From: Nitrospirota bacterium
Lineage (GTDB): Bacteria; Nitrospirota; Nitrospiria; SBBL01; JAADHI01
Reading direction: 5' to 3'
NCBI GenBank assembly: GCA_029261155.1
Contig: JAJDBW010000078.1
Span: 1-34,015 of the forward strand
DNA length: 34,015 nt
The notes beneath the pieces were generated by a model. The model did not search any database. It saw only the letters and a program-made list of their open reading frames with translations, and had not been told where the DNA came from. How positions within the stretch are numbered: the first letter of the stretch is position 1; each line of letters opens with the position of its first letter. Of this stretch, positions 24,406-31,889 are shown in pieces. The position numbers were made by a program, and so were the translations under genes.

Positions 24406-24427
24406 TGACAAGCGATTTCTCTTGTCA
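24406..24427. repeat. Inverted repeat overlapping the rpmB -35 box
   Basis: TGACAAG (24406-24412) and CTTGTCA (24421-24427) are perfect inverted copies separated by eight bases. The right arm contains the -35 box of the rpmB promoter, so a protein bound here could control rpmB. Confidence 0.4.
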
Positions 24428-24450
24428 TGAAAGAGGAATGATGGTACTAT
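24422..24450 (+). promoter_or_regulatory. Sigma-70-type promoter of rpmB
   Basis: TTGTCA (24422-24427) and TACTAT (24445-24450) are 17 bases apart. Transcription would begin near 24457, leaving a short leader with AAGGAA ahead of the rpmB start. Confidence 0.65.
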
Positions 24451-24482
24451 CCTCATTTTACGAACCGATTTAAGGAATCAAT

Positions 24483-24674
24483 ATGGCCAGAATTTGCGAT
24501 TTATGCGGGAAACGGCGGCTTAGCGGTCATCGTGTTAGTCACGCCAATAATAAAACCAAGCGAGTTTTTAATCCCAATCTTCAAACGGTTCGTGCTCTCA
24601 TCGGGAAGACCGTCAAGCGCATCCGTGCCTGCACGCGGTGCATCCGATCTGGAAAAGTCGTCAAGACCTCTTAG
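24483..24674 (+). CDS. rpmB: 50S ribosomal protein L28 (bL28)
   Basis: A 63-residue basic ribosomal protein of the large subunit. Signature parts are the start [36 protein letters not shown] and the end [15 protein letters not shown]. The cysteine pairs C5/C8 and C50/C53 mark the zinc-binding form. rpmG (L33), often next to rpmB, is absent here. AAGGAA lies 6 bases before the ATG. Confidence 0.96.
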   Translation: MARICDLCGKRRLSGHRVSHANNKTKRVFNPNLQTVRALIGKTVKRIRACTRCIRSGKVVKTS

Positions 24675-24730
24675 CTTCTAGTCCTCGGATTCTATCCTCC
24701 AGCACCAGACCTTTCGCCTTTTGGAACAAA

Positions 24731-24768
24731 GGCTATGGGCTTCGTTCTGCCCACAGCTCTTTATCTTT
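24731..24768 (+). terminator. Terminator-like hairpin after rpmB
   Basis: TGGGC and GCCCA flank an eight-base loop (about 24736-24754), followed by CAGCTCTTTATCTTTTTG. The stem is short and the U-tract is interrupted, so termination efficiency is uncertain. Confidence 0.4.
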
Positions 24769-24878
24769 TTGTCTTATCGTGTGATTTTTTGCGAAAGCGG
24801 CGGTTTTTTGTAGATATTGATATTGAAAATTGCTGAAAGGTCTGTACTCGTAACAGAGGCGGTGTGGATGGTCCTAGG

Positions 24879-25970
24879 CTACTGAATAATATTTAAGGTC
24901 GCCTTTTCCGAATTTTTCAGGTCAATCTCTTCGACCAGTTTTTTTGCAATGGCCATAAATGATGCCGTTTGCGGAGAAGCAGGATCGGCGATGACGATGG
25001 GCGCACCGGTATCGCCCCCTATCCGAATGGCCATGTCGATGGGGATTTCCCCGAGAAAAGGGACGCCGAGTTTATCGGCTGCGGTCTTTCCGCCGCCATG
25101 ACTAAAAATCTCGGTTGTTTCTTTGCAATGCGGGCAGACGAAGGTGCTCATATTCTCGATGATTCCAAGAACAGGGACGCTGACCTTTTTAAACATGGCC
25201 AAGCCTTTTTTGGAGTCGAGAAGCGAAACTTCTTGCGGCGTGGTGACAATGACTGCGCCGTTTAGGGGAACCAACTGGGCAATCGAAAGTTGCGCATCGC
25301 CGGTGCCGGGCGGCAAATCTACAATCATATAATCCAATTCACCCCAATCGACGTCCCTTAAAAGCTGTTGAATTGCGCCGTGAACCATCGGGCCCCGCCA
25401 GATCATCGGGGTGTCTTCCGGCACGAAAAAAGCCATCGAGATGAATCGAACCCCATGATTTTCTGCCGGTGCGATCTTCTCCTTGCTTTGGGCAGGCGAG
25501 GTTTTGATCCCCATCATCAAGGGCACGTTGGGGCCGTAAATATCGGCATCGACGAGGCCGACGCGAAAGCCGCTTTTGGCAAGGGCGACCGAAAGGTTCA
25601 CGCTCACCGTGGTTTTGCCAACGCCGCCTTTCCCACTGCTGACTGCAATAATATTTTTGACCTTCGGAAGGAGTTTATTTTCCGCTGGACTCTCGGCCGG
25701 TGCTTTCTCGGCGACGACGGGTTTCTCTGGAAAAGCGATGTTAATCTCCTTTATTTCCGGGATAATCAATTGGAGCGCCTCTTCTGCCCGCCGTTTGATC
25801 TCGTTTTTAAGCGAGGCGTCCGCCGCCTTAAGATCAATTTCGAATGAGAGATTGTTTCCATCGATCTGAAGGTTTTTAACTTGGTTTAACGCGACAATGT
25901 CTCGCGAAAGCCTGGGGTCGATAACCTGCGCCAGCGCCTTTAAAACCAATTCTTCGGTAACCATGGACAT
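24879..25970 (-). CDS. mrp: Mrp/ApbC P-loop iron-sulfur carrier
   Basis: A 363-residue Mrp/NBP35-type ATPase that carries Fe-S clusters to target proteins. Residues 1-85 are a MIP18 (DUF59) domain, with LKALAQVIDPRLSRDIVALNQVKN. The P-loop is IAVSSGKGGVGKTTVSVNLS (about 108-127). VDADIYGPNVPLMMG, WRGPMVHGAIQQLLRDVDWGELDYMIVDLPPGTGDAQLS and FVCPHCKETTEIF (CxxC cluster ligands near 282) are diagnostic. The ATG at 25970 is preferred because AAGGAG lies 7 bases upstream. It complements the isc operon. Confidence 0.93.
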   Translation of the reverse strand: MSMVTEELVLKALAQVIDPRLSRDIVALNQVKNLQIDGNNLSFEIDLKAADASLKNEIKRRAEEALQLIIPEIKEINIAFPEKPVVAEKAPAESPAENKLLPKVKNIIAVSSGKGGVGKTTVSVNLSVALAKSGFRVGLVDADIYGPNVPLMMGIKTSPAQSKEKIAPAENHGVRFISMAFFVPEDTPMIWRGPMVHGAIQQLLRDVDWGELDYMIVDLPPGTGDAQLSIAQLVPLNGAVIVTTPQEVSLLDSKKGLAMFKKVSVPVLGIIENMSTFVCPHCKETTEIFSHGGGKTAADKLGVPFLGEIPIDMAIRIGGDTGAPIVIADPASPQTASFMAIAKKLVEEIDLKNSEKATLNIIQ

Positions 25971-26066
25971 TCGTTTCTCCTTCGGGTAAAGGTTCAATCA
26001 TCTCAATCAGCTTGGTTGCTGTCGATAAGTCTAGGCAGCGTGAACGAGGTCGACATGCATGGTATT

Positions 26067-26096
26067 AAGATAATCCGCGACACCGGGCGAGGTCAA
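26067..26096 (-). promoter_or_regulatory. Candidate promoter of mrp
   Basis: On the minus strand TTGACC (26096-26091) and TATCTT (26072-26067) are 18 bases apart, about 100 bases before the mrp ATG. Confidence 0.45.
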
Positions 26097-26140
26097 GCCC
26101 TGTCCGATTTTTGGAAGATCATGCCTTGGGCTTACCGCGT

Positions 26141-26230
26141 TTATTTGCGCTTATGTCTCATTTTTTTGAGCTGTTTACGGTGCTTATGTTTTCTCATTTT
26201 TTTTCTGCGTTTCTTTACGACACGGGACAT
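26141..26230 (-). CDS. bS22/mS38-like ribosomal mini-protein (COX24/DUF1713 domain)
   Basis: A 29-codon gene encoding an almost purely basic peptide that begins MSRVVKKRRKKMRKHKHRKQ and ends LKKMRHKRK. This is the AURKAIP1/COX24 (DUF1713) signature, the family of mitochondrial mS38 and of the 33-residue mycobacterial small-subunit protein bS22 (compared from memory). It is therefore probably a small-subunit ribosomal protein near the decoding centre. AAGGAG sits 5 bases before the ATG. It lies 33 bases behind the universal stress gene on the same strand, so co-transcription is likely. A longer plus-strand frame covering it (from 26016) is judged a shadow. The length and charge exclude an ordinary enzyme. 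Confidence 0.85.
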   Translation of the reverse strand: MSRVVKKRRKKMRKHKHRKQLKKMRHKRK

Positions 26231-26263
26231 GCAATCTCCTTCAAAGTCAGGGTTGTAAAAATG

Positions 26264-27202
26264 TTAATTCATGGATTGTAATGCAATTTTTCCGCGTTTT
26301 TCGCGGACAATAAGCACAGGACACTCGCCGTACTCGATCACCTTCAGCGGCGTACTGCCGATAAAAAATTTTCGAACGGCGGAACTGCCGCTCGATCCCA
26401 TCACAACGATGTCGTGATCTTTTGCCTCATCGATGATTTCATCCGAGGGGTGACCCATGCGCACCTTTTGTTGCGCCTCGACGCCCATTTGGGCCAGGAT
26501 CATTCCCGCACGGCGTGTTAGCTTTTCGGCCGATTCCCGGTCTTCTTCCGCTTCGGCAACAGAAAGCACGGTTACCTTGGCACCAAGCACCTGAGCCATT
26601 TCCGCGCCGAGGATTTCCGCCCGTTCAGAAAGTCGAGAACCGTCGGTACAGAGAAGAAAATTATCGTCCTCTCGAATGTTTTTTGCAATGAGCACACTGC
26701 ACGCGGCCAAATCGGCAACCCGAAGTGCCGTACTTCCGACAAAATAACGTGAAATACCTTGGTGCCCACTCGAACCCACAATGATGAGATCATAGTCGCC
26801 TAAGTCCGCCTCTTCAAGGATTTCTTCAACGGGATGGCCTTCTCGCAGTCTTAGGCGGACCAGGCCGCCGTGTTCTCCTATTAAATGCAATTCCGTGGCG
26901 CCATCTACATTGGCGCGAAAGGCCTGGCTGACTTTGGCTTCTTTTTCGGGCCCGGAGCGGGTGAGACCGATTTCTGCCAAAATTTCCTTTGCCCGGATCA
27001 AATACTCGATGCCGGGAATATTAAAGTTCCATTCCCCTAGTTTTTTTCGGGCCGTAATCAGTTGGGGCCGACTGCTGGCCGAGACCGGTGGACGAATATG
27101 AACGATGCTGACATCGGCATTCATCTCTTTGGCCAGCTTTCCGCCAAAGCGGATGGCGGATTCTGCATTTTCATCCCCGTCGGTACACATTAAAAATTTC
27201 AT
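26264..27202 (-). CDS. Tandem universal stress protein
   Basis: A 312-residue cytoplasmic protein with two UspA domains, about residues 1-172 and 178-305. Each ends in the ATP-binding pattern G-2x-G-9x-G-S/T: GSSGHQGISRYFVGSTALRV in the first and GSSGSSAVRKFFIGSTPLKV in the second. Each starts with a typical strand (FLMCTDGDENAESAIRFG and FLLCTDGSRLSERAEILG). The first domain holds a longer insert (about 48-115). ATP-binding Usp proteins act in stress resistance and energy sensing. It is 12 bases after the SLC13-type transporter and 33 bases before the bS22-like gene, so the three probably form one transcript. Confidence 0.92.
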   Translation of the reverse strand: MKFLMCTDGDENAESAIRFGGKLAKEMNADVSIVHIRPPVSASSRPQLITARKKLGEWNFNIPGIEYLIRAKEILAEIGLTRSGPEKEAKVSQAFRANVDGATELHLIGEHGGLVRLRLREGHPVEEILEEADLGDYDLIIVGSSGHQGISRYFVGSTALRVADLAACSVLIAKNIREDDNFLLCTDGSRLSERAEILGAEMAQVLGAKVTVLSVAEAEEDRESAEKLTRRAGMILAQMGVEAQQKVRMGHPSDEIIDEAKDHDIVVMGSSGSSAVRKFFIGSTPLKVIEYGECPVLIVREKRGKIALQSMN

Positions 27203-27214
27203 GACCTATCCGCT

Positions 27215-28618
27215 CTAAAGCTTGAGCAGCCTCCAATAGCTGAGAGACATCAATAGGATCGAAATAAAGGAGACCAGAAGCAATTTCCAGCCGGCCTTGA
27301 GGAAATTACTTCGTTTGAGGTATCCGCTCCCATATATTATATTGCATGCCGGAGAGGCAACCGGTGTCAGAAAGCTGAACGAGGAGGAGATCACGGTCAC
27401 AAATCCGGCCGCGATCAAGGAAGTGCCCGACAGGCTGGCAATATTCAGTGTGATCGGGCCGAGTAATCCCACGGTGGCGCCGCTACTGACAAAAGCGGCG
27501 AGAAAAAGGGTCATCAAGCTGATTGCCGCCAGGAGGGGCAGGCCTTCATGAATGCCGATGGGCTCCATCCACCTTAAGAATGAAAGAGAGATCCATTCGG
27601 CAACGCCGGTCCGTTTCATGACCACGCCAAGAGAGATTGCCCCGCCATAGACCAATATGATGCCCCAGTTTACACTATTGTTCAGATCCTCCCAACGGAC
27701 AAGGCCCGCAACTAAAAAGAGAAGAACGCCCATCAGGGCCGTAATGCCGAGTCCGATTGTATCGGAAATCGTCATCCACATCAATACCGTCAGCATAAAG
27801 ATGGCCACCGTCAGCCAATCTTCTTTTGTCATCTGCCCGCTCTCCCGCACGCTTTTTCTTAAACCTGCGATCGCTCGAGAGAGGTCTTTAATTTCCGGCT
27901 TAAAGGTGCGGTACAAGACAAAGGCGATGCAAGGGATCTCGAGAAATATAATCGGATAGGCGTGGATAATCCATGAAAAATAGGTCATTTCTATCCCATA
28001 TAATTCTTTCCAATACTCCAGCATAATGGCATTTCGGGTGCCTCCGGAGGGTGTGCCGATGCCGGCGACCATTGCGCCGTAGGCAATAGAAAGAAGGATG
28101 GCGATGGAAAGGTTTCGAACCTGACGCCCATCCCGCGACGAAAAATGGATCAAGGCGACGCCCACAGGCAGCATCATGGCCGCCACCGTATGTTCGCCGA
28201 TAAAAGAGGAAAGGAGGGCCGAAACCGTTACCAGGCCGAGAATCACCCACTGGATTTTTGGGCCCGTAACGCGAACGATGGCCAGAGCGATCCGCTTGTC
28301 GAGATTTTGTTTCACCAATGCGGCGGCAATCATCAGGGAGCCCATAATAAAAAAAATGGAATCGCTCATAAAGGATTGCGCCACGGCCGTGGGCTTAGCC
28401 AAGCCGAGGAGCACCTCGAAGACCGCGATGAAAAGGGCAATGCCGGGGAGGGGAATCGGTTCCGTTATAAAGAAAAGAAAAGAAACGATGACGAGGGTGA
28501 GGGCCCGCATTCCAATAGGCGTGAGGCCCTCGGGGATGGGGATGGAAAGCAAGACAGCGCCAAGGGCAAAGCCGATGAAAATCCATCTCCTCTTGATCAG
28601 TTCCGATATAAAGGGCAT
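27215..28618 (-). CDS. SLC13/DASS-family anion:sodium symporter
   Basis: A 467-residue membrane transporter with about 11-12 hydrophobic segments. The arrangement fits the divalent anion/sodium symporter family: SFLFFITEPIPLPGIALFIAVFEVLLG near the start, the first discontinuous helix region SFIGEHTVAAMMLPVGVAL near 136, the motif GTPSGGTRNAIMLEY near 190, FVSSGATVGLLGPITLNI near 386 and SFLTPVASPACNIIYGSG near 432. Substrates in the family are sulfate or di- and tricarboxylates. Sulfate would suit the sat-apr genes, but the sequence does not decide. It is the first gene of the operon with the stress protein. Confidence 0.82.
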   Translation of the reverse strand: MPFISELIKRRWIFIGFALGAVLLSIPIPEGLTPIGMRALTLVIVSFLFFITEPIPLPGIALFIAVFEVLLGLAKPTAVAQSFMSDSIFFIMGSLMIAAALVKQNLDKRIALAIVRVTGPKIQWVILGLVTVSALLSSFIGEHTVAAMMLPVGVALIHFSSRDGRQVRNLSIAILLSIAYGAMVAGIGTPSGGTRNAIMLEYWKELYGIEMTYFSWIIHAYPIIFLEIPCIAFVLYRTFKPEIKDLSRAIAGLRKSVRESGQMTKEDWLTVAIFMLTVLMWMTISDTIGLGITALMGVLLFLVAGLVRWEDLNNSVNWGIILVYGGAISLGVVMKRTGVAEWISLSFLRWMEPIGIHEGLPLLAAISLMTLFLAAFVSSGATVGLLGPITLNIASLSGTSLIAAGFVTVISSSFSFLTPVASPACNIIYGSGYLKRSNFLKAGWKLLLVSFISILLMSLSYWRLLKL

Positions 28619-28803
28619 GAAGGGCGTGCGCGGTATCCTAGTCTATTCATATACGGTCAAGAGGGAAAAAGTCAATTCCAATGCCCAGTTGTGGGCGCTG
28701 GCCTGAGCGAGTCTTCGTCCCTTATTGAAGCGAGCCTAAGAGAAAGTGCATCATATAGACAGAAACGCGGCACTCAGCAGGTAATTTTAACCTGGGTGTG
28801 AAC

Positions 28804-28832
28804 TTGATAAAGATTGTCCGGAGGCTTAAAAT
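28804..28832 (+). promoter_or_regulatory. Candidate promoter of the acyl-AMP ligase fusion gene
   Basis: TTGATA (28804-28809) and TAAAAT (28827-28832) are 17 bases apart, giving a start near 28839 and a short leader containing GGGGAG before the ATG at 28863. If used, the eight-residue frame at 28831-28857 cannot be translated from this transcript. Confidence 0.5.
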
Positions 28833-28862
28833 GAGCGCGATTTTCTGGGGAGACTGAGAAAA

Positions 28863-31676
28863 ATGGTAACGCTTTCCAATCAAACACCTTCGCTACAAGA
28901 AAACATCGAATCGACCTTGCTTGAGATCGTCCGGACCTTGCTTGTCGAAGGTGGCGCCGACCGTGCTATTTCCGCATTGGGACGCGATGCGGCCTTTGAG
29001 AGCGATTTGGGCCTGGGGAGCTTGGAACGGGTTGAATTGCTCCTGCGGATCGAATCGGCCTTTTCTATTCGCCTGCCCGACACGACGATTGCCGAGGCCC
29101 AAACCGTGCGCGAACTTGCCAGCCTTGTCCTTCGGGCGGCGCCTTCCGAAACCTCCCGGCACCTCCAGAAGCGTCTGCCCGAGCTTAAGGGCAGCAGGGC
29201 CATTCAGCCTTCGTCTGCGACCACTTTGACGGAAGCCCTCCTCTATCGTGCCGAACAGGAACCCGAACGGCCTCATATCTATTTGCCCACCGAGCAAGGC
29301 GAAGAAAGCCTTAGCTATGGCGCACTCTTAGAAGGTGCGCAAGGCCTCGCGCGGGGCTTGCGGGATCGTGGACTTGCAGTGGGAGAGACCGTTGCGATTA
29401 TGTTGCCCAGTGACCGCCGGTTTTTTGAGTGTTTTTTTGGCGTGTTGATTGCGGGTGGAATCCCAGTGCCCGTTTACCCGCCTTTCCGTCCCGATCAAAT
29501 CGAAGACTATGCCCGCCGCCAGACCGGCATCCTCAAAAATGCGGGCGCGGTCTTCTTGATTACCTTTGAGGCGGTTGAGCGGCTGGCCCAACTTTTACGT
29601 CCGATGTTGCCGACGCTCCGAGGCGTGACGACGGTTGAAGCCCTCCGCATCCCCGGGGCTAAGATCGACGGCTTATCTCATCGGGCGCATGCAGGGGACT
29701 TGGCGCTTATTCAATACACCTCCGGCAGCACGGCCGATCCGAAAGGGGTGGCCTTGAGCCATCACAATTTAATCTCGAATATCAAAAGCATGGCCCAGGC
29801 GATGGAGGTGGTTCCAGGAGATGCGGGTGTCAGTTGGCTCCCGCTTTACCACGATATGGGCCTCATCGGGGCCTGGTTTTTCCCTTTATATTCCGGCATC
29901 CCTGTTACGATTCTCCCGCCCTTTTCTTTTCTGAGCCGCCCGGAAAGTTGGCTCTGGGCCATTCACAGCCATCGGGCGACGATTTCTCCCGCACCGAATT
30001 TTGCCTATGAGCTGTGCGCTGCAAAGATTAAAGACGAGGCGATTGAAGGGCTGGATTTAAGTGCTTGGCGGATCGCCCTCAACGGGGCCGAACCGATCAA
30101 ACCGGAAACCTTGACCCGGTTTACAAAACGCTTTGCGCCCTACGGTTTTCGGCCGGAGGCTTTTCTTCCTGTTTACGGCATGGCGGAGGCCTCGGTGGGC
30201 CTGGCCTTTTCCCAACTCAGGGCAAAGCCCAAGATTGATCGCGTCTCTCGGACACGTTTTGAGCGCGATCGCCAGGCGCTTGTGGCGGGGGCCTCGGAGT
30301 CTTCGCCCATCCCCTTTATTTCCTGCGGCGTCCCTCTGCCCGGCCATGAGGTTCGTATTGTCGACGATCAGGGGAAACCCCTTCCCGAACGTGTGGAGGG
30401 GAATCTGGTTTTCAAAGGCCCCTCATGCACCTCGGGCTATTATCGGAACCCGGAAGCGACCGCATCCCTCTTTCAAGACGGCTGGCTATGTTCCGGAGAC
30501 CTGGCCTATTGGGCTGAAGGCGAGTTGTATATTACGGGTCGGAAAAAAGATCTGATTATTAAGGGCGGTCGTAATCTGCATCCGCACGAAATCGAAGGCG
30601 TAGTGGGCGAAATTCCAGGAATACGAAAAGGTTGCGTTGCGGCCTTCGGCGTGCCCGATCAAAGCCTGGGCACCGAGAAACTGGTGGTCGTGGCCGAAAC
30701 CCGGGAAACGGCAAAGCCCATTCACGAAGCCCTTCGCCAGAAAATAAACAAGACCTTGGTTGATACCATCGGGAGTCCTGCGGATTTCATTGCGCTCTCC
30801 GCCCCCGGCACAATTCCAAAGACCTCCAGCGGAAAGATCGCGCACCGCGCCTGCCGCGCCGCCTACCTTGAGGGTTCTCTTTCAAAACGCCGAGGAAAAG
30901 AACTCCAATTTGTCCGATTAATTCTTGCTTCTTTTTCATCCTGGGCCATGCAGGGCTTAAAGCGTATTTTCCGGTTTATCTATGGCGCTTATCTCATCCT
31001 GCTCTTGCCACCGCTTGTGGCTTTCCTCTGGGTTGCGGTGATGCTTTCCCCTAAAAAACATATCCGGGGACTTTTAAGAGGAGTCGCGCGTCTTTTCCTC
31101 AGTCTCAGCGGACTTTTTCCGCATCTCCAGGGCGAATCAAATTTAAGGCAAAGGGGACCGGTGGTGTGGGTGTCTAACCATGCGAGTTATACCGACGCCC
31201 TTTTTTTGACGGCGATTTTGCCCGCCAACGTTCGCTTTGTGGCCAAACAGGAACTCCTTCAGGTGCCGATTTTAAGGACTTTTCTCAGCATGGGCCAGCA
31301 CATAACCGTCGATCGAGGTGACGTCAGTAAGGGGGCCTCCGCGACTGAAGGCATCGAGACCCTCCTGAAAAGCGGTGAGAGTGTTCTGATTTTTCCGGAG
31401 GGCACCTTCCTTCCAGCAGCCGGACTGCGCCCTTTCAAACTCGGGGCGTTTAAGGCGGCCGTTGAGGCGGGGGTCCCGGTGTGTTCGATTGCATTAAGGG
31501 GGACACGACGGCTCTTGCGTGACGGTCGCTGGCTTCCCGATTGGCATCGGGTGAACATTTCCGTGGGCAAGGCGACAATGCCGGAAGAAAATGTTTGGCG
31601 AGAGGTCGTCCGGCTTCGCGACCACGCGCGTAAAGAAATCGGCCTGCACTGTGGAGAAGACCTCCTCAAATCCTAG
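28863..31676 (+). CDS. ACP / fatty acyl-AMP ligase / lysophospholipid acyltransferase fusion
   Basis: A 937-residue three-part protein. Residues about 8-95 form an acyl carrier domain with the pantetheine serine in DLGLGSLERVEL. Residues about 125-665 are an adenylate-forming domain: IQYTSGSTADPKGVALSHHN (about 283-302), PLYHDMGLIGAWFFPLYSG, NGAEPIKPETL, GDLAYWAEGELYITGRKKD and the C-terminal catalytic lysine in PKTSSGKIAHR. The VPVYPPFRPDQIEDYARR stretch is typical of fatty acyl-AMP ligases that pass the acyl group to a carrier protein instead of CoA. A hydrophobic hairpin (about 700-730) precedes a PlsC-type acyltransferase: NHASYTD near 770 and FPEGTF near 845. The likely role is to activate free fatty acids, load them on the built-in ACP and acylate a lysolipid at the membrane. 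In E. coli Aas the acyltransferase comes first. Confidence 0.88.
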   Translation: MVTLSNQTPSLQENIESTLLEIVRTLLVEGGADRAISALGRDAAFESDLGLGSLERVELLLRIESAFSIRLPDTTIAEAQTVRELASLVLRAAPSETSRHLQKRLPELKGSRAIQPSSATTLTEALLYRAEQEPERPHIYLPTEQGEESLSYGALLEGAQGLARGLRDRGLAVGETVAIMLPSDRRFFECFFGVLIAGGIPVPVYPPFRPDQIEDYARRQTGILKNAGAVFLITFEAVERLAQLLRPMLPTLRGVTTVEALRIPGAKIDGLSHRAHAGDLALIQYTSGSTADPKGVALSHHNLISNIKSMAQAMEVVPGDAGVSWLPLYHDMGLIGAWFFPLYSGIPVTILPPFSFLSRPESWLWAIHSHRATISPAPNFAYELCAAKIKDEAIEGLDLSAWRIALNGAEPIKPETLTRFTKRFAPYGFRPEAFLPVYGMAEASVGLAFSQLRAKPKIDRVSRTRFERDRQALVAGASESSPIPFISCGVPLPGHEVRIVDDQGKPLPERVEGNLVFKGPSCTSGYYRNPEATASLFQDGWLCSGDLAYWAEGELYITGRKKDLIIKGGRNLHPHEIEGVVGEIPGIRKGCVAAFGVPDQSLGTEKLVVVAETRETAKPIHEALRQKINKTLVDTIGSPADFIALSAPGTIPKTSSGKIAHRACRAAYLEGSLSKRRGKELQFVRLILASFSSWAMQGLKRIFRFIYGAYLILLLPPLVAFLWVAVMLSPKKHIRGLLRGVARLFLSLSGLFPHLQGESNLRQRGPVVWVSNHASYTDALFLTAILPANVRFVAKQELLQVPILRTFLSMGQHITVDRGDVSKGASATEGIETLLKSGESVLIFPEGTFLPAAGLRPFKLGAFKAAVEAGVPVCSIALRGTRRLLRDGRWLPDWHRVNISVGKATMPEENVWREVVRLRDHARKEIGLHCGEDLLKS

Positions 31677-31793
31677 CACTCGAGAATGTTTTTCCCTTGG
31701 CATGAAGGACGCCTTTTACCTCAGCTTTTTTCTGTCGATGGTCCTTGCGCTTCCATCCCTTCCCATTCATTTTCATCTTGCCTCTTTTTTCCC

Positions 31794-31821
31794 TTGCAAT
31801 ACGCAATGAAGGCCTTATACT
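31794..31821 (+). promoter_or_regulatory. Sigma-70-type promoter of the ammonium transporter gene
   Basis: TTGCAA (31794-31799) and TATACT (31816-31821) are 16 bases apart. Transcription would start near 31828, upstream of the ribosome site GGAGG and the ATG at 31890. This supports the shorter start for the transporter. Confidence 0.55.
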
Positions 31822-31889
31822 CACCCGAATGGAAATTGGGGGCAGATCGTTACCTAACAAAATATCGAAACCTATTTAGAGGAGGATTC

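Noticed and set aside
26016-26258. Plus-strand frame of 80 residues
   Set aside because: Its cysteine- and phenylalanine-rich second half is the complement of the lysine-rich bS22-like gene, and it has no family features or ribosome site.
28145-28801. Plus-strand frame of 218 residues, highly charged
   Set aside because: Antisense to the SLC13-type transporter; its charge-rich composition is what the complement of hydrophobic codons gives.
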